Counted from the first letter of the stretch, positions 7,505 through 14,369 are shown. The stretch is 17,446 bases of DNA from CAINOH01 sp041663565 (GCA_041663565.1 JBAYMJ010000026.1:1-17446); one strand, 5' to 3'. Translations and numbers: made by a program. Notes: generated from the sequence alone by a model not told the origin.

Positions 7505-7765
7505 TCAAGCCACTATCTCGGCGGTTGCGAAGCGTTCGCGTACCGAGGTGATGCGCACCTTCACCTTGGTGTTTGCCTGGCCGCCGGGCACGAACACCAC
7601 GAAGTTGCTTATCTTTGCGATGCCGTCGCCCCTGGAGCCCACCGCGTCTATAGTGACTTCGTGCTCCTCGCCCACCTTGACCGGCTTTTCCGTAACCGGG
7701 CTGTCGTAGTTCCTTCTAGGCTTGTCCTGCTTTGCTCCCCAGTTGTTTCCTTCTTCGTCTCTCAT
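7505..7765 (-). CDS. TRAM-domain protein (small RNA-binding protein)
   Basis: An 86-residue protein. Residues about 27-86 are a TRAM domain, a small OB-like beta barrel that binds RNA: PVKVGEEHEVTIDAVGSRGD, then GIAKISNFVVFVPGG, then KVKVRITSVRERFATAEIV. Residues 1-26 are a charged, probably disordered tail. Stand-alone archaeal TRAM proteins of this size have been described as RNA-chaperone-like, and the domain also occurs in tRNA-modifying enzymes. The protein lacks any catalytic domain. It follows ftsY by 36 bases and is the last gene of the translation/secretion cluster, before a hairpin terminator. An AGAGGT sequence lies about 11 bases upstream of the ATG. Confidence 0.93.
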   Translation of the reverse strand: MRDEEGNNWGAKQDKPRRNYDSPVTEKPVKVGEEHEVTIDAVGSRGDGIAKISNFVVFVPGGQANTKVKVRITSVRERFATAEIVA

Positions 7766-7801
7766 GTGATGTTTTACCTCTTTCCGTTTTTTTGCCCCAG
7801 C

Positions 7802-9232
7802 TTACGCCTCGAGCACTTTTGCGGCTATGTAACCCGGGTCGAACGGCACCAAATCGCCGTACTCCTGGCCAATTCCGAAAAACATGATGGGCTTTGCGGC
7901 GTCGTGCGCGATGCTGATGGAGTTTCCGCCCTTGGCGTCGCAGTCAAGCTTGGTCAGGATGATGCCATCCACGCCGACTGCCGCGTCGAACGACTTGACC
8001 TGCTCCACAAGCACGTGGCCAGCAAGCGCCTCGCCTATGAATATCTTGAAGTCCGGCTTCGCCACGCGGTCAATCTTCTTCATCTCCTCGATGAGGTTGC
8101 GGTTGGTCTCCTGCCTTCCCGCGGTGTCTATGAGCACTACTGCCGCGCCTACGGACTGCGCGTGCTTGATTGCGTCAAAGGCAACTGCCGCCGGGTCCGC
8201 GCCATAGCTTTGCTTTACAAGTTTGACCCCGATCTTGTCGGCGTGCACCGCCGCCTGCTCGATTGCCGCTGCTCGGAACGTGTCGGATGCCGAGACCACC
8301 ACGTCCAAGCCGTTTGCCTTGAACAGGCTCGACAGTTTTGCGATTGTAGTAGTCTTTCCCGCGCCGTTCGGGCCGAGGAACATTATCTTGAGCACTTCGC
8401 CCCGCGCCTTCTTGTCGGCCGCAAGCGCAAGCAGGTCCGGCGCCGGGATGAACACCGAGGTGATTGCACTTGCAATCGCCCCGTTGATGGTCTTTTCCAC
8501 TTCGCTCTTTGCGACCTTCTTTCCAACGAGGCTCTTTTTCAGCTCGGCAACAAGCGCCTGCGCGGTGTCCGGCGACACGTCGCTTTCAAGTAGGGCCATC
8601 TCAAGCTCGTCGAACATCGCCCGGGTCTCGGACTCGGTTATCTCGACTTGGTTTGTGAGCATCCCCTTGAGCTTGGAGAACAGGCCCAGGTCGGGCGCGA
8701 TGTCGCGCTTCTTCTCGACAACGGGAATTGTCGCGGGTTTTGGAATCGTGAATGCCTTTGGTGTAGCCGTTGCGGAAACTGGCGGTTTGGCTGTCTCGGC
8801 GGGCTTTTGGGCAGGAGCAATGAACGGTTTGGGTGCCTCGGCAGGCTTTGCGGCAACCGTTGGTTTCGGAACAACTGTTGGCGCGGGTTTGGGAACTTCA
8901 ACGGGCTTTTGAACGGGAGTCGGTTTTGGCGTTTCGGCAGCAGGTTTTTCTATTGGTTTTGGGGTTTCAGCCGGTGCGGGTTTTGGCGTTTCAACAATAG
9001 TCTGCTTTGGAGCCTCAACCACAATTTCTTTTTCAATGATTGTGGCGGGAGTCTCAACTGGAGTAATAATTTCATTTTCAACAGCAGGCGGTTCAACGGG
9101 TGCGGAGATTGCCTTTTCTTCCGCTGGAATCTCGGCTTTCGGCCCTTCCTTCGCGCCCACAGCCTCGGAGATTCCCTTCACGAAGCCGGAGATTTTCTTC
9201 TTGAGTAGGTCAAACACGGTCCGCGGTTGCAC
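7802..9232 (-). CDS. ftsY: Signal recognition particle receptor FtsY with long Pro/Ala/Lys linker
   Basis: The GTPase that docks SRP-ribosome complexes at the membrane by pairing with SRP54. The protein is 476 residues. Residues 1-30 hold an amphipathic basic start (FDLLKKKISGFVKGISEAVG). About 35-175 are a low-complexity linker of PKP/APA/ETP repeats. The N domain covers about 180-275. The G domain holds G1 GPNGAGKTTT (287-296), DTFRAAA (317-323), DTAGR (369-373), TKLD (427-430) and GIGQ (453-456). All key GTPase motifs are intact. The archaeal FtsY proteins I recall are usually nearer 300-400 residues; the excess here is the linker. The start at 9232 is a GTG without a clear Shine-Dalgarno. 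A GTG at 9217, giving MFDLLKKKIS with GGGGTG 12 bases upstream, is an equally good start. It lies 29 bases after prefoldin alpha in the conserved aIF6-pfdA-ftsY order. Confidence 0.97.
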   Translation of the reverse strand: MQPRTVFDLLKKKISGFVKGISEAVGAKEGPKAEIPAEEKAISAPVEPPAVENEIITPVETPATIIEKEIVVEAPKQTIVETPKPAPAETPKPIEKPAAETPKPTPVQKPVEVPKPAPTVVPKPTVAAKPAEAPKPFIAPAQKPAETAKPPVSATATPKAFTIPKPATIPVVEKKRDIAPDLGLFSKLKGMLTNQVEITESETRAMFDELEMALLESDVSPDTAQALVAELKKSLVGKKVAKSEVEKTINGAIASAITSVFIPAPDLLALAADKKARGEVLKIMFLGPNGAGKTTTIAKLSSLFKANGLDVVVSASDTFRAAAIEQAAVHADKIGVKLVKQSYGADPAAVAFDAIKHAQSVGAAVVLIDTAGRQETNRNLIEEMKKIDRVAKPDFKIFIGEALAGHVLVEQVKSFDAAVGVDGIILTKLDCDAKGGNSISIAHDAAKPIMFFGIGQEYGDLVPFDPGYIAAKVLEA

Positions 9233-9261
9233 CCCGTAATTATTTTCTTGCTGTTTTGCGC

Positions 9262-9696
9262 CTAGCGCGCTTCCTTGGGCTTTCGCGAGAGCGCCTCTGC
9301 CTGGGCGTTCAGCTCGTTTGCCTTCCGGGAGATTTCCGCAAGCTGCTCCTGCGCCTTGGTCAGGCCGTCGCGTATCTTCTTGACGGATTCCTCCAAGTCA
9401 GCAGTGGCTTCCTCGCAGGTCTTCTCCACCATCACGCCGGCACCGGCCTCCACCAGGAGCCTGTTCTTCTTCTCCGGCTTTGCGGAGACGAAGACGCGAG
9501 AGCCAAGGGGGAATATTGTCGCGCCTTCGGTCTTTGAGAGCGCCTGAACCGCGGCCTGGGTTGAAAGGGCCTCCTCAAGCGCGGCCTGGAGCATCTCGAC
9601 GTTTCTTTGGAGCTGCTTTGCCTGCGCCTCGTAGAATTGTAATTGGTACGCCATCTTGCGTATGGTCTCGTCCGAGTTTGAAGCGTTAGTTGCCAT
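9262..9696 (-). CDS. pfdA: Prefoldin subunit alpha
   Basis: A 144-residue chaperone subunit. Two alpha subunits form the core of the hexameric archaeal prefoldin, which passes unfolded proteins to the thermosome. Residues about 8-55 and 93-137 are long coiled-coil helices. They flank the beta hairpins at TIFPLGSRVFVSAK and NRLLVEAGAGVMVEKTCEEA, the expected alpha-type layout with two hairpins. Length is typical. The ATG shares one base with the TGA stop of the aIF6 gene (TGATG), so translation is probably coupled. ftsY follows 29 bases downstream. Confidence 0.94.
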   Translation of the reverse strand: MATNASNSDETIRKMAYQLQFYEAQAKQLQRNVEMLQAALEEALSTQAAVQALSKTEGATIFPLGSRVFVSAKPEKKNRLLVEAGAGVMVEKTCEEATADLEESVKKIRDGLTKAQEQLAEISRKANELNAQAEALSRKPKEAR

Positions 9697-10364
9697 CAGA
9701 TTTCATCACCGAACAGTGCCTCGTAAATGCGCTGGACCTCGAACCCGCTGGTTGCGTGCCCCACTAGCGCGCCCTTTGAGTTTGCCACCACTCCCATTCC
9801 CACGAACGGGACGCCCATGTTGCAGGTCCCCACGTTCCCCTTGACTTTGAACAGTCTTTCAAGCTTCTTAAGCTCGACTTGCGGCATCTCGTTGTACGCA
9901 AGGAGGCCCTTGTTCGTGACAACATTGACCGCGCCTACAGTGGAAATCTTGGAAAGCAGGTCGTGCGCAAGCGCCTCGACGCCCAATGCGTCGGAAATCT
10001 TCCGAGCCTCCGGCTTTGAGATGGTGGGATGGAGCACTGCCGCGTTGTCGTTGCAGAGTATGCTGTTCCCGCAGGCCTGGTGCGAGTCTATTGTCGCCAC
10101 GTTGAGCCCGGTCTTGCGGAGCAACGCAAGCTCGTCGTCCTCGACAAACGAGGGCACCACGCAGCCGTTCGAGTTCATCGCCACGAAGATGCCCATCAGG
10201 TCGGACTGGCTGATTGAAATCGGGACCGGAGTTGCGCAGAGCGTGTCCCGTATCGTTTCCACGAGCTTGCTGTCAAGCGCCTTGGGCACGAGCACGGTGT
10301 CGTCGTTTGCCTTGAAGAACAGGCCCACGAACGGGTTCTTGTGCAGCGAGAATTTGGTAATCAC
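9696..10364 (-). CDS. eif6: Translation initiation factor aIF6 (ribosome anti-association factor)
   Basis: A 222-residue member of the IF6 family, which binds the large ribosomal subunit and stops premature joining with the small one. The family is a five-fold pseudo-symmetric penton, and the repeated units are visible: NPFVGLFFKANDDTVLVP, GIFVAMNSNGCVVPSFV, CGNSILCNDNAAVLHP, GAVNVVTNKGLLAYNEM, and MGVPFVGMGVVANSKGALVG. Length is normal. The start is GTG with no Shine-Dalgarno in the 15 bases before it, which together with an upstream AAATAC element suggests a leaderless mRNA. Its stop overlaps the start of prefoldin alpha. In many archaea eL18a lies between these two genes; here it does not. 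Confidence 0.97.
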   Translation of the reverse strand: MITKFSLHKNPFVGLFFKANDDTVLVPKALDSKLVETIRDTLCATPVPISISQSDLMGIFVAMNSNGCVVPSFVEDDELALLRKTGLNVATIDSHQACGNSILCNDNAAVLHPTISKPEARKISDALGVEALAHDLLSKISTVGAVNVVTNKGLLAYNEMPQVELKKLERLFKVKGNVGTCNMGVPFVGMGVVANSKGALVGHATSGFEVQRIYEALFGDEI

Positions 10365-10394
10365 GATTATTCAACTTTCAGAATTGCATTTTGC

Positions 10395-10400
10395 GTATTT
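10395..10400 (-). promoter_or_regulatory. Possible TATA box for aIF6-pfdA-ftsY-TRAM
   Basis: On the minus strand AAATAC (in CCAAATACGC) lies about 31-36 bases before the aIF6 GTG. This places the transcript start within a few bases of the start codon. It fits the missing Shine-Dalgarno and the strong T-tract just upstream that should end the preceding transcript. The motif match is weak. Confidence 0.33.
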
Positions 10401-10420
10401 GGCGCGTTGGATTGGAAATT

Positions 10421-10440
10421 AAAAAATAAAAAAAAATTTT
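10421..10440 (-). terminator. T-tract terminator after the eS19-PDCD5-eL39-eL31 operon
   Basis: The minus strand reads AAAATTTTTTTTTATTTTTT, about 19 bases after the eL31 stop. Long T-tracts in the non-template strand are the main archaeal intrinsic termination signal. This is the strongest such tract in the window and divides the ribosomal-protein operon from aIF6. Confidence 0.7.
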
Positions 10441-10458
10441 AATGAAAAAGAAAGGAAA

Positions 10459-11007
10459 TTATTTCGCCACTTCGGCAAGGACGCCGCCATCCTTGTCCTT
10501 GGTCAGCCGGATCTTGATTCTCTTCTGGACCCAGCTCGAGCCGTGCGTGCGTATCTGCTCGTTCACGTTGGTCGCGATGCGGACCTTCGCAAGCGGCGCC
10601 TTCGCGTGCCTGGCCGCGTACTTGCGCACAATCTTGATTCCGCGGGCAAGCCTCTTGTCCTTGGTCTTGTTGTACACGCCGGTGAGGTTGACGATGCACA
10701 CGCGCTCGAGCACGATTTCGCGCTTCTTCTCCTCCTTCTTGTCGGACGGGACGAAGGCCTTCTTCTCAGCCTTTGCCTTGGAGTCGGCGGCCTTTGCCGG
10801 GACGTCGGGCTTCTTTGCCGGCGCGGCTTCCGCGCTCTTGGCCGAAGCAGCCTCGGCCTTTGCCGGAACTGAGTCTGCCTTCACAGCGGCTTCCGCCTTC
10901 CTTGCGGCAGCATCCTTCTCTGCGTGTGCGGCAACGGCCCTCTTTTCCTCAGCAGGCTTCGCTACTGCGTGGGTTTGCATCTTTTTGGTTGCAGTGTTCT
11001 CTTCCAT
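10459..11007 (-). CDS. rpl31e: Ribosomal protein eL31 with about 95-residue Ala/Lys-rich N-terminal extension
   Basis: A large-subunit protein near the polypeptide exit tunnel. The eL31 domain is residues about 96-182: KREIVLERVCIVNLTGVYN, ARGIKIVRKYAARHAKAP, VRIATNVNEQIRTHGSSW, VQKRIKIRLTKD. Archaeal eL31 is usually about 80-100 residues, so the first 95 here are extra. The extension is almost wholly Ala, Lys, Glu, Pro and Ser (for example AEAAPAKKPDVPAKAADSKA) and is probably disordered. The ATG at 11007 is preceded by GGATGAT. No internal ATG close to the eL31 domain offers a shorter start, since the next Met after the second codon region is at residue 10. It lies 12 bases after eL39. Confidence 0.94.
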   Translation of the reverse strand: MEENTATKKMQTHAVAKPAEEKRAVAAHAEKDAAARKAEAAVKADSVPAKAEAASAKSAEAAPAKKPDVPAKAADSKAKAEKKAFVPSDKKEEKKREIVLERVCIVNLTGVYNKTKDKRLARGIKIVRKYAARHAKAPLAKVRIATNVNEQIRTHGSSWVQKRIKIRLTKDKDGGVLAEVAK

Positions 11008-11019
11008 AAATCATCCGAC

Positions 11020-11184
11020 CTACTTTACCTTGACCTTCATCTTCTCCGACCGCCAGTTGCGGGTCTTGGAGTTGCGGCTGACCTTGCGGGCAGTGCGCGC
11101 GATGACAAAAATCGGCATCCTCCTGTTCTGCGAAATCGCCTTCGTCAGGACGGCTTTCTTTTCCTTTGACCTGTTTCTTGACAT
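11020..11184 (-). CDS. rpl39e: Ribosomal protein eL39
   Basis: A 54-residue, very basic protein lining the exit tunnel of the large subunit. It begins MSRNRSKEKKAVLTKAISQN, followed by RRMPIFVIARTARKVSRN and ending in RNWRSEKMKVKVK. This follows the family pattern MSRNK, KQNRRVPVWV, then a late RxW. Its length is the usual 50-55 residues. The ATG is preceded by AAAGGTG about nine bases upstream. It lies 32 bases after the PDCD5 gene and 12 bases before eL31, an order common in archaea. Confidence 0.93.
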   Translation of the reverse strand: MSRNRSKEKKAVLTKAISQNRRMPIFVIARTARKVSRNSKTRNWRSEKMKVKVK

Positions 11185-11216
11185 ATATCAAAACACCTTT
11201 TGACTGTGATTGGGGC

Positions 11217-11528
11217 TCATGCCCTCCGAATTGTCGTCTCGCGCCGCACTGACAGCAGCTTCGATGCGACCTGCTTGACCTGTTCTTCGGTAACTTTTCC
11301 GGAAAGCTTCCCACCCTGGATTGCCGAGACGAAGAACTGCACAATCTGCATGTACAGGTTCTCGTTGGACATCCTTATGTTTGAAAGCCTCGAGATTGCG
11401 GAAGGCTCGAAGACCTTCTTGACGATTGCCGAAAGCTGCGCCTCCGCAGCCTGCCTCTTCTGGAGCTCCTCAAGCCTGTGCTTTTGGGCGTCCTTCAAAG
11501 CAGAATCGTCCTGCGAGTTACCCGTCAT
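11217..11528 (-). CDS. PDCD5-family DNA-binding protein
   Basis: A 103-residue, mostly helical protein of the PDCD5/TFAR19 family. Archaeal members are small nucleic-acid-binding proteins of uncertain role that are habitually encoded with eS19 and eL31. The visible signature is KHRLEELQKRQAAEAQL, VFEPSAISRLSNIRM, NLYMQIVQFFVSAIQGGKLS, and the diagnostic basic end VRRETTIRR. I chose the ATG at 11528, five bases after the eS19 stop, with GGAG about eight bases upstream inside the end of eS19. The open frame extends further upstream to 11798, but that part is out-of-frame reading of eS19 with a low-complexity, Arg/His-rich composition. Confidence 0.92.
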   Translation of the reverse strand: MTGNSQDDSALKDAQKHRLEELQKRQAAEAQLSAIVKKVFEPSAISRLSNIRMSNENLYMQIVQFFVSAIQGGKLSGKVTEEQVKQVASKLLSVRRETTIRRA

Positions 11529-11533
11529 AACAT

Positions 11534-11959
11534 TTACTCCTTCTTGGTGCCGAGCGCGGCCGATATGAATGCGCGCCCTGCGGCAGTCACAATGCGTCCC
11601 TTGGGCTCGTTCTTCACGTACCCTGCAACCTGGAGCTTCTGCATCGCAAGCCGTATGGTCTTGCCGCCTGCCTTCTTGTGGTGCGCCCTGCCGCGCGTGT
11701 GCTCCTGGCGTCCGCCGTACTTGTTGCGCAACCTCTGCGTGCCAATTGGGCCGCGGATTGCGATTGTGCGGAGTATGGATGCCATGCGGTCGAACCACTG
11801 CTCGGGCGTGTCCGGGAGCCTCTCGTTTGCCGGGCCTCCCTTGACGGTCCCGAACCAGTCCGGCGCTGCGAACTGGGAATCTTCCTTGAGCTTGGCCGCA
11901 AGGAGCCTTATTGCCTTGCCCGCCTCTACTGTGTAGATCGGGTCTGCGGGTACTGACAT
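11534..11959 (-). CDS. rps19e: Ribosomal protein eS19
   Basis: A 141-residue small-subunit protein, the normal archaeal length. Characteristic segments are the N-terminal VPADPIYTVEAGKAIRLLA, the DTPEQWFDRMASILRTIAIR core with its conserved W-[FY]-x-R-x-A, RGPIGTQRLRNKYGGRQ, HHKKAGGKTIRLAMQKLQ and GRIVTAAGRAF. The ATG has a perfect archaeal Shine-Dalgarno, GGTGAT, five bases upstream. It is the first gene of the leftward operon eS19-PDCD5-eL39-eL31 and is divergent from the class III signal-peptide gene at 12127. Confidence 0.97.
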   Translation of the reverse strand: MSVPADPIYTVEAGKAIRLLAAKLKEDSQFAAPDWFGTVKGGPANERLPDTPEQWFDRMASILRTIAIRGPIGTQRLRNKYGGRQEHTRGRAHHKKAGGKTIRLAMQKLQVAGYVKNEPKGRIVTAAGRAFISAALGTKKE

Positions 11960-12014
11960 TACAAAATCACCTATTGAGCGCTAAACTAGGCTCTTGTTTC
12001 GTGTGCTTCAATCC

Positions 12015-12053
12015 GCGCCAGTCACGGCGCCAAAATCAAAGTCAAAAATGACT
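12015..12053. promoter_or_regulatory. Palindromes in the divergent eS19 / pilin-like intergenic region
   Basis: Two dyads lie side by side in the 167-base region between eS19 and the rightward gene at 12127: GCGCC-AGTCAC-GGCGC (12015-12030) and AGTCA-AAAA-TGACT (12040-12053). They could be operator sites for one or both divergent transcripts. No regulator can be assigned. The spacing to the rightward TATA box at 12075 would place them upstream of it. Confidence 0.35.
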
Positions 12054-12074
12054 ACTTAATAGTGCAATAACTGG

Positions 12075-12082
12075 TTTAAAAT
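12075..12082 (+). promoter_or_regulatory. TATA box for the class III gene at 12127
   Basis: TTTAAAAT lies 44 bases before the ATG. Initiation about 25 bases downstream of it would give a leader of about 20 bases carrying TTTGGGTGAT (12112-12121), a strong archaeal Shine-Dalgarno five bases from the start codon. Confidence 0.55.
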
Positions 12083-12126
12083 CCCCGAAGTCCCTACTTG
12101 AACTCAGCGTTTTTGGGTGATTTGCG

Positions 12127-12507
12127 ATGCGTTCCAACCGGGGCCAGGGTGCTTTCGAGTACCTGCTGATGCTTGGCGGGGTCGTGCTCATCGCCGCTTT
12201 GGTGATGGTGATTGTGCAGGGCTCCACAGGCGACGTCAACAACACGCTCGTGGCTTCCTCCAACAACTACCTTGACCGGATAGGGGGCAAGGCGCAGGAC
12301 CTGCAGGACCAGTACATTCTCCGCTTCAAGGTGCCCGCCGGGTGCGCATACAGCAACCTGCCCTGCGCAAACAATTACACCTGCAACGCGTCCAACAACT
12401 CCTGCTATGCATTTGTCAACACCACGCGCAACGGCTGCGCGTATTCGAACCCGGCGTGCCCTGCGGGATATTCCTGCACCGGAAGCAATGCATGCTTTCC
12501 TGCCTGA
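12127..12507 (+). CDS. Class III signal peptide protein A, two four-cysteine modules
   Basis: A 126-residue pilin-like protein. Residues 1-31 are a class III signal peptide and assembly helix (MRSNRGQGAFEYLLMLGG, then VVLIAALVMVIVQ). A prepilin peptidase of the EppA/PibD type should cut before Gln7. Residues 32-70 are a polar, partly helical segment with sequons (VNNTLVASSNNYLD). Residues 72-93 and 103-123 are two copies of a GCxYSNxxC..xYxC...C module, likely two disulfides each (GCAYSNLPCANNYTC and GCAYSNPACPAGYSC). It is the short paralogue of the 588-residue protein at 14954, whose first 122 residues follow the same plan, including NTTRNGC between modules. It is small enough to be a major pilin, though that role is inferred. 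TTTTTCG follows the stop and may terminate it. Confidence 0.9.
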   Translation: MRSNRGQGAFEYLLMLGGVVLIAALVMVIVQGSTGDVNNTLVASSNNYLDRIGGKAQDLQDQYILRFKVPAGCAYSNLPCANNYTCNASNNSCYAFVNTTRNGCAYSNPACPAGYSCTGSNACFPA

Positions 12508-12526
12508 TTTTTCGCCGTTAGGTTTG

Positions 12527-12535
12527 CTTAAAATA
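12527..12535 (+). promoter_or_regulatory. TATA box of protein B gene (copy 1 of a duplicated promoter)
   Basis: CTTAAAATA, in the context TGCTTAAAATAG, is repeated exactly at 16750-16758 ahead of the B' gene. The ATG is 61 bases downstream, so a leader of roughly 35 bases beginning near GGGACGCGG is predicted. Confidence 0.65.
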
Positions 12536-12563
12536 GGTGGCCTGAGTTTGCAGTAATGGGACG

Positions 12564-12590
12564 CGGCCGCGGGCTGGCCGGTTTGGGTGG
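12564..12590 (+). promoter_or_regulatory. 5' leader hairpin and TTTGGGTGG element of gene B
   Basis: CGGCC (12564-12568) pairs with GGCCG (12576-12580) around a 7-base loop. TTTGGGTGG (12582-12590) begins one base later, six bases before the ATG. GGGTGG is a Shine-Dalgarno-like sequence. The same stem and element occur before B' with a different loop, so the stem itself seems to be maintained. Confidence 0.5.
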
Positions 12591-12596
12591 GTTGGA

Positions 12597-14333
12597 ATGC
12601 ATAATCGTGGTCAGGGTTCTTTCGAGTATCTTCTTCTGCTTGGCGGCACCGTGCTTGTCGCGACCATCGTCACCGTGATGGCGCAGGGTTCGGTCGCGGG
12701 CGCGAACAACGTGTTCAACGAGTCCACCAACGACTTCGGCGATTACGTCCAGGGTGGGGTAAAGGACCTCATTGCGAACGGTTCGCTTACGCACGAGCAG
12801 CCAACAGGCTGCCTTTACAGCAACCCCGCGTGCGGGGAAGGTTATTATTGCAGCTCCCAGGGCACGTGCATACCCCTTGATTCGGTGCTGCTTTCAGGCT
12901 ACGTGTTCGACACGTCGGGCGCCGCCCTTTCGGGCGTGAGCGTCCGGGTGGTCGGCAGCAGCAGTCCCAGCGTAATGACCGGCGCGTCGGGCCGCTATGA
13001 CATGCCCGTGACGGTCAGCAGCTCCTCGTCCATTTATCCAGTTGTAGCCTCGAGGCCGCCCACCAACATCCAGTCCAGCGCGTCGGTCAACCTGACCGTT
13101 GGTTTTGCGTCGTTGCACAACTTCACCCTGGGCTATAGCGACGCGTCGGTGTCGGGTTTTGTCCGCGACCCGTCGAGTGTTGGCATCAGCGGTGCGAGCG
13201 TCTCGTGCGCCGGCCGTTCCGCGACAACGGCAAGCGACGGTTCCTACACCATAAGCGGCGTGACAATGTCTTCCACGACCGGCACCTGCACCCTTTCAGG
13301 CTCCAAGTCACCCGCGTTCGTTCCGAACTCCGCCGGGGCTTCGCTTAGTGCGGGCGTGACCGCTTCGCAGAACCTGCAGATGTCCTATTCCAACGCGGCA
13401 GTCTCCGGTTACGTGCGCGACGCGTCAAGCGCAGGCGTAGCCGGCGCTGCGGTAAGCTGCGGCGGCCTTTCGACGACTACCGCAAGCGACGGCGTGTATT
13501 CGATAAGCGGCCTCTTGATGTCCGCTGCTGCTTCTTCGTGCACCCTCGCGGCCTCCAAGTCCGGTTACACTTCTGCCAGCGCAACCGCGGTTCTTAATGC
13601 CGGAACGACTACCAGCCAGAACCTTGCAATCAATTTCATAGTCATTGGCGCGTGCGGCTCAAGCAACGGCGCGGCATTCTATTCCGCGCCGTCCTCGGGC
13701 CTTTGCACTGCTGGAAGCGCTTCCGCATTGTCGGGCGCGGGGCCGTGGTCTTGGACTTGCGCAGGTGCGTATGGCGGCTCAACCGCAAGCTGTTCCTCAA
13801 ACCTCATAGTGAATGGCGCGTGCGGTTCGTCCAATGGAGCGAACGTGTATTCCGCGCCCTCATCGGGCCTTTGCAATGCAGGCACCGCTTCAGCGGTGTC
13901 CGGTTCGGGGCCGTGGTCGTGGACTTGCACGGGTCCCTATGGCGGCACCACAGCAAGCTGTTCTGCAAACAAGGCCGTTAACGGCGGGTGGTCCGGCTGG
14001 TCGTCGTGCAGCGCAAGCTGCGGCGGAGGCACCCAGTATCGGTATTGCAACAACCCGACTCCCGCAAACGGCGGCGCGTCCTGCTCGGGCTCGTCAAGCC
14101 AGAGCTGCAATACCCAGTCGTGCGTGACCTGCCGTTGGGTGGAGCTAGCGTGCTCCCACTATGGCGGCTACTGGCCGACAAGCAGCCAGTTCCTGTGCAC
14201 TCCCGCAAACAACGGCAGGGTTGCGATGGGGCCGAACGCGAACGGCCTTTACGCAGTCAACTACTATGCGGAGTCGTACACCGGCGAGTATTGGAGCAGT
14301 TGCTTTACTCCGAGGTCACAGTGTGTTTGCTGA
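12597..14333 (+). CDS. Class III signal peptide protein B: modular secreted protein with beta domains, CGSSNG repeats and a TSP1-like domain
   Basis: A 578-residue mosaic surface protein. Residues 1-31 are the class III signal peptide (MHNRGQGSFEYLLLLGG). Residues 71-91 are one four-cysteine module (GCLYSNPACGEGYYC). About 98-346 hold three carboxypeptidase-regulatory-like beta domains, each opening SGYVFDTSGAALSG, SGFVRDPSSVGISG or SGYVRDASSAGVAG, the second and third with one disulfide. Residues 350-461 are two 56-residue CGSSNG repeats. Residues 462-509 are a thrombospondin type 1-like module (GGWSGWSSCSASCGGGTQ with six Cys). The last 69 residues are an unrecognised Cys-rich domain (CRWVELACSHYGGYW ... 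SSCFTPRSQCVC). Such domains suggest adhesion or substrate binding at the tip of a pilus-like fibre, by inference. It has a close paralogue at 16817. Confidence 0.9.
   Translation: MHNRGQGSFEYLLLLGGTVLVATIVTVMAQGSVAGANNVFNESTNDFGDYVQGGVKDLIANGSLTHEQPTGCLYSNPACGEGYYCSSQGTCIPLDSVLLSGYVFDTSGAALSGVSVRVVGSSSPSVMTGASGRYDMPVTVSSSSSIYPVVASRPPTNIQSSASVNLTVGFASLHNFTLGYSDASVSGFVRDPSSVGISGASVSCAGRSATTASDGSYTISGVTMSSTTGTCTLSGSKSPAFVPNSAGASLSAGVTASQNLQMSYSNAAVSGYVRDASSAGVAGAAVSCGGLSTTTASDGVYSISGLLMSAAASSCTLAASKSGYTSASATAVLNAGTTTSQNLAINFIVIGACGSSNGAAFYSAPSSGLCTAGSASALSGAGPWSWTCAGAYGGSTASCSSNLIVNGACGSSNGANVYSAPSSGLCNAGTASAVSGSGPWSWTCTGPYGGTTASCSANKAVNGGWSGWSSCSASCGGGTQYRYCNNPTPANGGASCSGSSSQSCNTQSCVTCRWVELACSHYGGYWPTSSQFLCTPANNGRVAMGPNANGLYAVNYYAESYTGEYWSSCFTPRSQCVC
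13644..13979 (+). repeat. Two tandem 56-residue CGSSNG repeats in protein B
   Basis: Two in-frame 168-base units. Each follows GACGSSNG....YSAPSSGLC.AG.AS..SG.GPWSWTC.G.YGG..ASC, with four cysteines at fixed positions. Bases 13678-13750 are identical over 73 bases to 15888-15960 in the A' gene. Units of this type also occur in secreted bacterial proteins as far as I recall; their function is unknown to me. Confidence 0.9.
13980..14123 (+). other. Thrombospondin type 1-like module within protein B
   Basis: Residues 462-509 of protein B. The pattern W-S-G-W-S-S-C-S-A-S-C-G-G-G, then R-Y-C-N-N, then C-S-G, then S-C-N-T-Q-S-C reproduces the WxxWxxCSxxCGxGxxxRxRxC signature with six cysteines. 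One Arg of the usual CxxR layer is replaced by Tyr (QYRYC). Confidence 0.8.
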
Positions 14334-14369
14334 ACTGCGTTGACCGCATGAAAGGATGTGTTGGAAAAT

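Noticed and set aside
7334..8593. A 419-codon open frame on the plus strand
   Set aside because: It lies antisense to ftsY, TRAM and the pilin-like gene start, whose proteins are clearly recognised. Its translation is rich in Arg, His, Val and Leu without domain motifs, as expected from a high-GC antisense shadow.
11529..11798. Upstream extension of the PDCD5 frame to a 193-residue protein
   Set aside because: The extra residues are an out-of-frame reading of eS19 with His/Arg-rich composition. The ATG at 11528 gives the normal family length and sits right after the eS19 stop.
12569..12596. G/C-rich leader before gene B considered as a mobile-element end or attachment site
   Set aside because: The duplicated segment continues into the coding sequences of B and B', with no flanking target-site repeats, integrase or transposase. 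Gene duplication explains it.
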